The position numbers and the translations under genes are program-made. This document shows, one piece after another, positions 41,690 through 48,583 of a stretch of 48,583 bases of DNA (within the stretch, counting starts at the first letter, position 1; each line of letters opens with the position of its first letter). The notes under the pieces were generated by a model, which was given only the letters and a program-made list of their open reading frames with translations, did no database searches and was not told the origin of the DNA. This DNA comes from Planctomycetota bacterium (lineage in GTDB: Bacteria > Planctomycetota > OFTM77): contig JAJDCO010000144.1 in assembly GCA_029260795.1 (NCBI GenBank), forward strand, positions 1 to 48,583, given 5' to 3'.

Positions 41690-42604
41690 TCAGCGGTTGG
41701 CGGTCAGTGCCTCTTGGAGCTGCGGGTCTTCGGGGAACTGCGAGAGGCCGCGGCGCCAGATCTCGCGCGCCTTCGCCACATCGCCTTGCTGCTGGTAGAG
41801 GTTTCCCAGGAAGACGTAAGACTGCGAGTATCCAGGGTTGCGTTGACCCGAGCCCTCCTGCTGGTCGATCAGGATCTCGAACTGCTTCACCGACTCGGCC
41901 TGTTTGCCGAAGATCGGAGGCCAAAAGGCGAGGGCGGTCGCCTTGGTGAACCGAGCATCCCAGTGGTTTTCGTCGAGTGCGAGGGCGGCATCGAAGGCCT
42001 TGTCGGCCTTGTTCGCCCACATGCCCTTGATCGGTCCGTCGTCGATGGTTTGGAGCTTCTGGATGTAGGCGACGCCGAGAGCGTTTTGGACATCGGGATC
42101 GTTGGGCGAGGACTCGGCGTTGGCTTCGAATGCTTCGATGACCTCGTCGATGCGGCCGCTCTCCCGGATGCGCGCCCACCAAGCTTCTTGCTCTTGGTAG
42201 CTCAGATCTCCTGCCAGTGCGGTGAGGGCCTCTTCGAGCGTCCAGTCCGGTTCCTGGATCGTTTCCGTTCTGTCCCCATCCTTCTTGGCTGCGAGGACGG
42301 CCGAGCCCACCAGCTCGTCGTTGCGATGGCTCTCGAGCCATTCGGTGACCATCGCGCGAATGTCGCCTTCTGAGGGGGCTCGCGACGCGAGGGGAGGCAA
42401 GTCGCGGGATTGCGGCCGCGAGCGCGTCGATCGCTCGATCTCCTCGAGACGACGTCCCACCTCGGCGACCTGAGCGCTGAGCGAGGCGAGCTCCTCTCCG
42501 GACTGCGCGGGCGGTGGTGCCAAGGCACTCGTGAGGAAGATGACGGCACCAGAAACACCTGCACTGGCGACCATGGCGAGCACCAAGATGGCGGAAGTCT
42601 TCAC
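41690..42604 (-). CDS. Membrane-anchored TPR protein
   Basis: 304 residues from GTG 42604, picked because AGGAGGA lies 7 bases upstream and the hydrophobic segment (SAILVLAMVASAGVSGAVIF) follows at once; the longer ORF to 42871 overlaps the next gene and has no similarity. A short coiled coil (ASLSAQVAEVGRRLEEIERS) and three TPR-like units follow: 'IDEVIEAFEANAESSPNDPD', 'AFDAALALDENHWDARFTKA' and 'GDVAKAREIWRRGLSQFPED'. No catalytic motif. It is probably a periplasm-facing or cytoplasmic scaffold; function unknown. The start is 83 bp from the end of the glycosyltransferase gene on the same strand. Confidence 0.78.
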   Translation of the reverse strand: MKTSAILVLAMVASAGVSGAVIFLTSALAPPPAQSGEELASLSAQVAEVGRRLEEIERSTRSRPQSRDLPPLASRAPSEGDIRAMVTEWLESHRNDELVGSAVLAAKKDGDRTETIQEPDWTLEEALTALAGDLSYQEQEAWWARIRESGRIDEVIEAFEANAESSPNDPDVQNALGVAYIQKLQTIDDGPIKGMWANKADKAFDAALALDENHWDARFTKATALAFWPPIFGKQAESVKQFEILIDQQEGSGQRNPGYSQSYVFLGNLYQQQGDVAKAREIWRRGLSQFPEDPQLQEALTANR

Positions 42605-42687
42605 GGTTGTCCTCCTGATGGATTTCGAAAGGAATCGGGGTGTGGTGCCGAGCTGCCACGTGGCTCCTTCGAGAAAAACTCTCGAGG

Positions 42688-44127
42688 TCAGCGGACCCAG
42701 CCGAGACGTCGGAGCACACCGACCAATCCGAGCCTTCGCAGTCCCCGCTTGGCGGCGGCGCGCCAACCGCGCGGCGGTCCGGCTGCGACTGAAATGCCGG
42801 GGGCGAGATGCTGCGCTCGATGGCGAAGCAACCGAGTCTCGAGTGACGCGTCGTGCTTCACCATGCACCAACGAAGGACCAGCTCTTCTTGAAGCAAGCG
42901 ATTCACTTCAGGTCGTCGAGGTACGTCTCGGGTCTCGAGAGGCACTCGGCGGATCGTGTCCTCGATCAGCGTCTCGAATCGATCTGCCATCACGCCGAGC
43001 TCATGCTCCTGCTCGACGAACTCGCGCGCCCGTCGACGACTGGCATCGAGCTCGCCGGGCGATGTCACGTGCGTTTGCCACACCTCGCCGAGTCGGCGTG
43101 CGATGTCTTCGACATCGGTCGGATCGACCAAGAATCCCCGCTCGCCGTCCGACACGACCTCGGGAATGCCGTGCACGCGAGAGGAAACGCAAAGGCAACC
43201 GAATGCCATGGCCTCGAGGTTGGCGATCGGTGAACACTCATTGGTCGAGACGAGCACGTGACAGTCGGCGGCCACGAAAAAGGGCGCTGCCGAGGGCTGT
43301 AAGCCGAGGAAGTGCACCTGCTCGGCCAGGTCGGGATCGAGGCTTGCCTGGATCCGTCGTTGGTACCGCTGCGCATCGGGATCGGTCGGATTGACACCTC
43401 CGATCAACAGAAGATGGGCGCCGCTTCTCTCTGAGCGAGGGCGCGCGCGAAGCAGCTTCTGGAAGGCCTCGACCAGTTTCGCCTGGTTCTTGCGCTCTTG
43501 AATTGCTCCGACACAGGCGAGCACGAAGGCATCTGGCGGCAGTCCCAATTCGGCGCGAATCGCTTCGCGCCGCGGTGCGAGCTCCTCGCGTTCGCGAGCG
43601 ATTGCCTTCAGGTCGATTCCGTATCCGATCACGGTGCTGCGTTTGGCCAACGAAGGGCAAAACTCGAGGTACTGATCCCGGGTATCGCGTGCGCTGAAGA
43701 CGAAGCGTTGGCCGTACTCGAAGGACTGGCGCAAGAAGGGCTCGAGCTCGGGGTGAGAGAATGGGAACCCGTTGCGTTGACCGACGTGAATCCCCTCGTG
43801 GATCCACCACACCACGCGGTGCCCCTTCCAATGAGCGAGCATCGCTTCCTGGTAGAGCGTGGCTCCGTTCAGGAGCAGGAGGTCGGGCTGCCGGTCGTCG
43901 AGGAGCTCGAGAAACTCGCGATAGTGATAGGGCTGCGAGCGGTCCAGCTCGAGAGATCGAGTCGGAATCCCGAGTGAGCAGTAGTCCTCCCAGAGCGGTC
44001 CGGTCCCGAAGCCGGCGACCTCCAGTCGAGCCGAGTGTGAACGCAGACTCAGCGTCTCGATGAGTCGCTTGAGGATGATCGGTGCACCCGATCGGGTGAA
44101 TTCGTGGGTGAAGAAGAGGATCCTCAT
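42688..44127 (-). CDS. GT4-family glycosyltransferase
   Basis: 479 residues from ATG 44127; the longer frame to 44706 crosses the CTG tract and has no similarity. A GT-B fold: N-terminal 'MRILFFTHEFTRSGAPIILK' acceptor domain, then 'LACVGAIQERKNQAKLVEAF', and the C-terminal donor-binding part 'VHFLGLQPSAAPFFVAADCH', VLVSTNECSPIANLEAMAFG and 'GERGFLVDPTDVEDIARRL'. The E in 'NECSPIANLEAM' is the EX7E-type nucleotide-sugar residue. A C-terminal tail of about 90 residues is basic and may bind the membrane. Probably builds an exopolysaccharide or other surface glycan; the acceptor is unknown. Confidence 0.87.
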   Translation of the reverse strand: MRILFFTHEFTRSGAPIILKRLIETLSLRSHSARLEVAGFGTGPLWEDYCSLGIPTRSLELDRSQPYHYREFLELLDDRQPDLLLLNGATLYQEAMLAHWKGHRVVWWIHEGIHVGQRNGFPFSHPELEPFLRQSFEYGQRFVFSARDTRDQYLEFCPSLAKRSTVIGYGIDLKAIAREREELAPRREAIRAELGLPPDAFVLACVGAIQERKNQAKLVEAFQKLLRARPRSERSGAHLLLIGGVNPTDPDAQRYQRRIQASLDPDLAEQVHFLGLQPSAAPFFVAADCHVLVSTNECSPIANLEAMAFGCLCVSSRVHGIPEVVSDGERGFLVDPTDVEDIARRLGEVWQTHVTSPGELDASRRRAREFVEQEHELGVMADRFETLIEDTIRRVPLETRDVPRRPEVNRLLQEELVLRWCMVKHDASLETRLLRHRAQHLAPGISVAAGPPRGWRAAAKRGLRRLGLVGVLRRLGWVR

Positions 44128-44412
44128 CGATGGGGCGGGGCCAGCTCGGACGTGGGGAAGAAGGCGGGGTGTACGGCCCCCGCGCGGCGCAATCGTAAAG
44201 ATCCTGGGGCGGGGCGGCCACCATCGGGTCGGCGGAGACCCTGGTTCAACGAACTGAAAACCGGCTGTCGAGGCCGGCTCTCGACGAGGGACCGCGGTGA
44301 CTTTCGCGGAAGGGTTGGATCGGCTCGTGAGGATCATTACACTAGGGCCCATGGTTCGTGCGACTCGCGAGAGCTCGCCGAACCGAAGCCCGGTTCCACT
44401 CGCTCCGATCTT

Positions 44413-44433
44413 CTGCTGCTGCTGCTGCTGCTG
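44413..44433 (+). repeat. (CTG)7 trinucleotide tract
   Basis: Seven perfect CTG units, followed by TTG. On the minus strand it reads (CAG)7. It is outside any gene I accept; its length suggests replication slippage. Confidence 0.9.
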
Positions 44434-44890
44434 TTGATTCGCCGACTCGATCGAGTCGTCCGAACGTCGGGTGCCGTCTGTCGGCCTCGCGTCGTCGCTG
44501 CGATGACTCTCGGGCGCCGTCGATTCCGCGGTCGCGGCCCGGCAGAGCCGGGGAGCGTGAACCGGTTGGGTCTGGGGCCCCGTGTGAGAGCCTTTCGAGG
44601 GCACCCAACGGGTCGGGAACGGACGGCGCAGGAAGACGCCGTAGAGCACCAAGCTGCGAGGAGGAGCCTTCCGTCGAAGGGTGCGAGGCCCTGGAAGCGC
44701 GAGCATTTCGGATGTCGAACGATGGCATCCGTTCGCCGCCTCTCCGGCGCATCGTACGACGTCCCGCGAACGCGGGGTGACGGAACCTCGACTCGGCCTT
44801 GTCGAGTCGTCTTGCCACGAGCCGCGGTCGAGCTCGCCGGTCGAGCGAATACCTGGCTTCGGGAGATCGAGAGCCCGATCTCGTGAGGAT

Positions 44891-44923
44891 GCCGGCTTGA
44901 ATCAGCCGGCTCCGCACGTGCGG
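44891..44923 (+). promoter_or_regulatory. Two adjacent hairpins just before the secreted-protein gene
   Basis: GCCGGCT (44891-44897) pairs with AGCCGGC (44904-44910), and CCGCACGTGCGG (44912-44923) is a perfect palindrome. They end 10 bp before ATG 44934. They could be a leader structure, an operator, or terminate transcription from upstream. Confidence 0.45.
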
Positions 44924-44933
44924 AACTTCCCTC

Positions 44934-46145
44934 ATGGAGCATTCGAACGTGACTGCCAGCACGTTTCTCCGCACCAGCATGAGCTTCGCCATCCTGGCGA
45001 TGTCGTTGGGCGCTCAGACCAACTCGAGGCCTCTGCACAACGGCATCGAGTACTTCTTCCAGAACACCGTCGTCCCTCCGAGCAATGTCACGACCATCAC
45101 GCGCAGCTTCGGGTCCGTCTCCAACATGGCGAACCTCTCGGGAGCATCGGAAGGCGCGATCCATCCGATCGGAGTCCAGCAGGACGCCTTCGACGCGTGG
45201 AGTGGGCAAGCCGGTGGTGCTCCTTCCGTCGCGCGTCCTCTCGGCTTCTCCTTGCTCGAGTTTCGCCGGGGCGGGACCTTTCTGCAGGCGACGGGAACGG
45301 TCGTCGCAACCACTTCTTGGGCGGCGTCGCTTCCCTGCGCTGTGCCGTGGATCTGGCTCGTGACCTTCACTTGGGGAACGACCTTTACGCATACGGCCAC
45401 TGCCAGCGGGAGCGCGCAGCGCTTCCATTTCAGTGTGCGCGGAGAGCTCAACCAGTCGCTCGGCAATCAGAACTACTTCACGGGTTCGGGCAACGAGCGC
45501 AATCTCAACTCCGGGGGGATCTCGTTCCTCGAAGACACGAGCACCAACCTGGCCATCCAGCTCGTCAGCAATCAAGAGTGGAGCCCGTCCTACTACCAGG
45601 TCGACGCGCTTACGGAGGCGGGGCGAGACCCCTCGGGCATGGGCCTCGGCTTCGGCATCGATTTCGGCACCGGTGGGCGACTCCATCGTTCGGCCAGCAC
45701 GTCGATCAATCCCGGGCAGCCGCGCGACGGCCTCTCGTTCCAACACAAGGCGCTTCAGCAGCTCAACGGGAGGCCCCAGACGATGATCACGCTGCTGACC
45801 GCTCCGCAGCTCGGCGGAGGATTTGCTCCCGATGGTGCCGGCTCCTTCGTGCTCCCGGCGAACGATCTCCGGACGACCAATCTCATCGCGGATCCCGTGC
45901 TCACCAATCTCGGTCTCTCGCTCGCGACGGTCTTGACGACCGGCGGTGTCCTCGGTGGCGTCACCGGTGACACCGGGCTGTCGGGTGTGGCCAACACGCT
46001 GCAGCTCGACCTGACCATGGTGAGCGTACCTCCCGCGTTGATGCCATTTCACGCCTTCGGTCAGTCGTTCGCCATCCAACCCGACTCGATGGGGATCCTG
46101 CAGTTCACCGTCTTGTCGAATGGCGTGGTCGCTCGCTTTCGCTGA
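44934..46145 (+). CDS. Secreted protein of unknown function
   Basis: 403 residues from ATG 44934; GTG 44949 is a real alternative because GGAG lies 9 bases before it while the ATG has no ribosome binding site. The signal peptide is in MSFAILAMSLGAQT. The mature part is rich in Thr, Ser, Gly and Asn with many short beta-strand-like stretches (VVATTSWAASLPCAVPWIW; LVTFTWGTTFTH). The last 50 residues ('PFHAFGQSFAIQPDSMGILQ' then FTVLSNGVVARFR) recall the ends of the large secreted proteins here. I do not recognise an enzyme or fold. The convergent LanC-like gene ends 10 bp downstream, and no terminator fits between. Confidence 0.75.
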   Translation: MEHSNVTASTFLRTSMSFAILAMSLGAQTNSRPLHNGIEYFFQNTVVPPSNVTTITRSFGSVSNMANLSGASEGAIHPIGVQQDAFDAWSGQAGGAPSVARPLGFSLLEFRRGGTFLQATGTVVATTSWAASLPCAVPWIWLVTFTWGTTFTHTATASGSAQRFHFSVRGELNQSLGNQNYFTGSGNERNLNSGGISFLEDTSTNLAIQLVSNQEWSPSYYQVDALTEAGRDPSGMGLGFGIDFGTGGRLHRSASTSINPGQPRDGLSFQHKALQQLNGRPQTMITLLTAPQLGGGFAPDGAGSFVLPANDLRTTNLIADPVLTNLGLSLATVLTTGGVLGGVTGDTGLSGVANTLQLDLTMVSVPPALMPFHAFGQSFAIQPDSMGILQFTVLSNGVVARFR

Positions 46146-46155
46146 TCGACGATCG

Positions 46156-47529
46156 TCAGCGCTCGGGCAACGGCGCGAACGGCTGGTCCGGCAGCTGCCA
46201 GCCCGGGAGCGACGCTTTCGACTCGACCAGATAGAGTCGCAGGAAGAACAGGCCGATACCCGCCGAGCCTTGAGCCCAGCCGGTCTGGATCGTGAGATCC
46301 TCCGGACGGACTCGATGCTCGGCCTGTCGCCACGCGAGGTGTCCCGATCGTGTCTCGCTCCGATCCAGCAGGTCCTCCGCGATCTCTCGGGCCGCCGTGA
46401 GCCAGCTCGCGTCCCCGGTCATTGCATGGAGATCGAGATAGAAGTCTCCGACTCCCGCCGTCCCGCAGCAGCGGGAGACGTTCCAGTATCCGGGCAGCGG
46501 TCGAGTTGGGCGTGGGAGGCCAGCCGCGCGCAGCCAACGGCCGGCTCCCAATACACGCTCTCGCCCCAGGGGCTCTCGCGTGACTCGATGGAGAAGCTGG
46601 TAGAACCGAGCGGTTCCCGGTGGGCCGTGACAATACGAGACGTACTGGAGCGAGTCTCCCTCGTGATGAGGCCAGATCCAGCAGCCCGCGGGCTCTTCGG
46701 TTACGAGCCCATCCAGGTAGGTCGCGGCCTGTTCAGCTGCTGCCCGCCACTCGCCATGGGGTGAGGTCCGGTGCAGCTCCAACAAGAACGCCCCAACGCC
46801 CGCGGCACCGTGAGAGAAGTTCGGGTAGACGCGTTGCAGGCCCGGGACGATCCTCCAGCGGGTGCCGGTGCCGGTTCGTTCTGCTTGATCCACCAGCCAG
46901 CGGCCGGCGGCCCTCGCCGCTTCGAGTGCGTCCGGACGATGAAGTCGCCGGTGCGCGCGAAGCAGAAACAAGCCGATGCCGGCGGCACCCGAGATGACAT
47001 CGGTTCCGGTCTCCCAGTGACCGCCTCGCGCTGCCGCCGTCTGTCGGGCGACCAAGCTCGTCACGCCCTGGTGGACGGCAAGGGAAAGCTCGGGCCGCTG
47101 GGTCAGGCCATACAGCTCGAGCAGGACGGCGGCGATTCCGGCGTCCCCCGTGTACAAACCGGGGGAGCCCCAAGACTCGTTCTCCCCTGAACCAGGCCAG
47201 GTGAGACCCTCTCCCGGACCTGGGCGGGCGGCCGCGAGGAGAGCAGCCAGGGCGTCCTTGAAAGCACCGGGACGGGGCTCGGCATCGAGAGCCGCCAGCC
47301 AGCCCAGCAGCAGCACGCCGCCAGGCATGCCGCTGTAGAGCGACCAAGAGATGGCGGCGCCCGGCGTCTCCGAGGTGGGCCAGGCCAGTCGATCGGAATC
47401 GGTGGCCGTGACCCAGAGGTGAGCGGCAGCCGCACGCGCCGCCTCCAAGTACGGCTCGTCAGTCTCGGAAGGTGCCCATGTCGTGAGGGGGAGCATCGAG
47501 GCCAAGGCGAGCGTGATGGGGATGAGCAT
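46156..47529 (-). CDS. Exported LanC-like protein with altered zinc-site ligands
   Basis: 457 residues from ATG 47529 (AAGGAA 10 bases upstream); the frame runs on to 47760 without similarity. A signal peptide (MLIPITLALASMLPLTTWA) is followed by an (alpha/alpha) barrel with the LanC GxxG repeats: 'YSGMPGGVLLLGWLA', 'YTGDAGIAAVLLELY', 'ISGAAGIGLFLLRAH', 'FSHGAAGVGAFLLELH', 'CHGPPGTARFY', 'CCGTAGVGDFYLDLH' and 'AQGSAGIGLFFLRLY'. In NisC the zinc ligands are C284, C330 and H331. Here they align with C300, C354 and C355, so His is replaced by Cys, while H240 aligns with NisC H212. Lanthionine cyclases act in the cytoplasm on peptides made by LanB or LanM. I see neither, nor a precursor peptide. 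Function open. Confidence 0.8.
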   Translation of the reverse strand: MLIPITLALASMLPLTTWAPSETDEPYLEAARAAAAHLWVTATDSDRLAWPTSETPGAAISWSLYSGMPGGVLLLGWLAALDAEPRPGAFKDALAALLAAARPGPGEGLTWPGSGENESWGSPGLYTGDAGIAAVLLELYGLTQRPELSLAVHQGVTSLVARQTAAARGGHWETGTDVISGAAGIGLFLLRAHRRLHRPDALEAARAAGRWLVDQAERTGTGTRWRIVPGLQRVYPNFSHGAAGVGAFLLELHRTSPHGEWRAAAEQAATYLDGLVTEEPAGCWIWPHHEGDSLQYVSYCHGPPGTARFYQLLHRVTREPLGRERVLGAGRWLRAAGLPRPTRPLPGYWNVSRCCGTAGVGDFYLDLHAMTGDASWLTAAREIAEDLLDRSETRSGHLAWRQAEHRVRPEDLTIQTGWAQGSAGIGLFFLRLYLVESKASLPGWQLPDQPFAPLPER

Positions 47530-47819
47530 CCGAGCGTTCCTTCGAGATCGAGTGCGGCCAACGGCCGCCGGGCCGTCGATTCTGACCGACATGAGGCCGA
47601 GGGCCAGTTTTTCTCGAAACTCCGATCGCTCGTGAACGGAACGTCGCTCAGACAGTCGTGCAGAGGGGCGCTCGGATGAGCGATCTCGAAGAGCTCGAGG
47701 CGGTCGAAAGCTGAGAGCACGAGACCGAGCCTCGAGACAGACCCCCATCTTGAACAACAACGAGAATGGGCCGGAACCGGAATGGTCACCGCCCTCCGAT
47801 ACTTGAAAGGATTCCTACC

Positions 47820-48311
47820 ATGGCGTTTGACGCATTCCTCTTCATCGACGGCGTTCCGGGCGAGAGCACTGATGGTCAGTTCGCGGATCATATCGAGATC
47901 CTCTCTTACTCCCACGGTCTGAGCCAGCCGACGACGGCGACGGCCAGCAGCGTCGGTGGCGGTACCAGCGGTCGCTGCAACCACACCGACTTCTCGATCG
48001 TCAAGGAGCTCGACAAGGCCAGCCCGATCTTGGCGCAGAAGTGCAGCGAAGGCGCGCACATCCCCGAGGTCATCCTGACGCTCTGCCGCGCCGGCGGCGA
48101 GAAGGTCCCGTTCATGGAGTACAAGCTCACGAACGTGGTCGTCTCGAGTGTCAGCCCTGGCGGCTCCTCGCAGGGCGAAGGCGTCCCGCTGGAAGAGGTC
48201 GCCTTCAACTACGGCAAGATCGAGTGGACCTACACCCAGCAGAAGCGCGCCGACGGCGGTGGCGGTGGCAACACCGCGGGTAGCTGGAATCTCGAGGCAA
48301 ACGCCGTCTGA
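47820..48311 (+). CDS. hcp: Hcp-family (type VI secretion tube-like) protein
   Basis: 163 residues from ATG 47820, with AAAGGA 7 bases upstream. 'MAFDAFLFIDGVPGESTDGQ' and 'ADHIEILSYSHGLSQPTTAT' are typical of Hcp1, as are 'DFSIVKELDKASPILAQKCS', 'VPFMEYKLTNVVVSSVSPGG' and 'VPLEEVAFNYGKIEWTYTQQ'. The last 20 residues form a Gly-rich tail (ADGGGGGNTAGSWNLEANAV), as in other Hcp proteins. It is monocistronic with a strong terminator; no other T6SS gene (tssB, tssC, vgrG, clpV) is in the window. It is divergent from the LanC-like gene across a 290-bp spacer. It may be an orphan Hcp, common in Planctomycetota. Confidence 0.93.
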   Translation: MAFDAFLFIDGVPGESTDGQFADHIEILSYSHGLSQPTTATASSVGGGTSGRCNHTDFSIVKELDKASPILAQKCSEGAHIPEVILTLCRAGGEKVPFMEYKLTNVVVSSVSPGGSSQGEGVPLEEVAFNYGKIEWTYTQQKRADGGGGGNTAGSWNLEANAV

Positions 48312-48325
48312 GTCTGATCTTCCCT

Positions 48326-48371
48326 GCGCCGAGGCGGCCGCTTCGATCCCCCCTCTGGGCCGCCTCGGCGC
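48326..48371 (+). terminator. Terminator of hcp
   Basis: GCGCCGAGGCGGCC (48326-48339) is perfectly complementary over 14 bp to GGCCGCCTCGGCGC (48358-48371), loop 18 nt, followed by TCCTTCTTG. It lies 14 bp after the hcp stop. Confidence 0.85.
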
Positions 48372-48583
48372 TCCTTCTTGCACGCTCTCTCGGAGCTCTC
48401 GAGCTCGCTCTCTTCCGACGGCTCGACGGACGCGACGCCTTCGCCCAAGCCGGTTCTGGCGTCGTCGTCGTGTCTCCGAGCCGAACGGTCTGGCGGCCGG
48501 GGGGACCCCCCATTGGGCGAGCCCCCCCGCAGGGGTTTGGTGGGGGGCCGGGGTGCAGGGGGGGGGTAGGGGGGGGAAGCCGC
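48372..48583. other. Unannotated end; last 90 bases homopolymer-rich
   Basis: From about 48497 runs of G and C (up to nine G) dominate, unlike anything else in the window. Most likely a poor-quality contig edge. No gene, although the preceding 120 bp could be the upstream part of a gene beyond the edge. Confidence 0.6.

Larger units (their letters stand above)
44128..44933. other. 806-bp stretch without a convincing gene
   Basis: It separates the divergent glycosyltransferase and secreted-protein genes. Features seen: a possible plus-strand promoter (TTGGAT 44315-44320, 17 bp, TACACT 44338-44343), the (CTG)7 tract, and two hairpins at the right end. Long ORFs on both strands (for example 44104-44886 plus, 44342-44992 minus) are Arg/Ser-rich and low-complexity, typical of random reading of GC-rich DNA. 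No RNA gene recognised. Confidence 0.5.

Noticed and set aside
42688..44706. Glycosyltransferase frame extended to 672 residues
   Set aside because: The extra N-terminus translates the CTG tract into poly-Gln and has no similarity; ATG 44127 starts the GT4 domain exactly.
44337..46079. 580-residue minus ORF over the secreted-protein gene
   Set aside because: It begins inside that gene's antisense and has no family likeness or ribosome binding site.
1..48583. CRISPR arrays, tRNA/rRNA genes, attachment sites, origins
   Set aside because: I looked for repeat-spacer arrays, cloverleaf-like sequence and rRNA-like stretches and saw none that I could support.

Overview
The window is a high-GC bacterial chromosome fragment, densely coded on both strands, with many genes opening on GTG or TTG behind clear Shine-Dalgarno sequences. 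I infer an uncultured Planctomycetota-like organism. The reasons are a recurring C-terminal module on large secreted proteins (clearest at the ends of the 1010-2395 and 35001-37694 products), an ECF sigma factor coupled to a FecR-like carboxypeptidase-regulatory-repeat protein, an orphan Hcp, a secreted alpha-2-macroglobulin, and many secreted proteins of unknown function. The lineage call is an inference (about 60 percent). I see no tRNA, rRNA, CRISPR array or intact insertion sequence.

Left end (1-1009): decayed DNA, with a possible transposase tail, the 3' part of an alpha/beta hydrolase, and a frameshifted EamA transporter remnant. Next come an M43 metalloprotease (1010-2395), a GAF-AAA+-Fis regulator without a GAFTGA loop (2570-4015) and a 2015-residue thioester-containing alpha-2-macroglobulin (4122-10169), closed by a strong terminator. 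Three tandem minus-strand paralogues of a secreted unknown protein follow (10278-14016). All start with TTG and each has a terminator.

Middle (14546-24868): a NIF3/DUF34 protein, then phoB-phoR-phoU with a Pho-box-like triple repeat upstream of phoB, lysA converging on phoU with a 29-bp overlap, an esterase, a DUF4139 protein, an HtpX-like membrane protease and a TPR lipoprotein-like or periplasmic protein. From 24940 to 31210 the minus strand carries an ECF sigma factor overlapping its presumed FecR-like partner by 4 bp, a GT39-type membrane glycosyltransferase and an unknown soluble protein.

Right part (31484-48583): an orphan pseudopilin-like protein with a good sigma-70 promoter, hrpB, an Asp-box beta-propeller secreted protein, a truncated yceI remnant running into nth, apaG, a UvrD/Rep helicase, a TPR protein, a GT4 glycosyltransferase, an 806-bp gene-poor stretch with a (CTG)7 tract, a secreted unknown protein, a signal-peptide-bearing LanC-like protein, and a divergent monocistronic hcp. 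The last 90 or so bases are homopolymer-rich and look like an assembly edge.

Housekeeping genes (lysA, nth, apaG, hrpB, helicase, pho) are interleaved with an envelope and secreted repertoire. No single new system is proven. The best candidates for novelty are the divergent secreted LanC-like/Hcp pair, the tandem TTG-start secreted family, and the GAFTGA-less regulator next to the alpha-2-macroglobulin.
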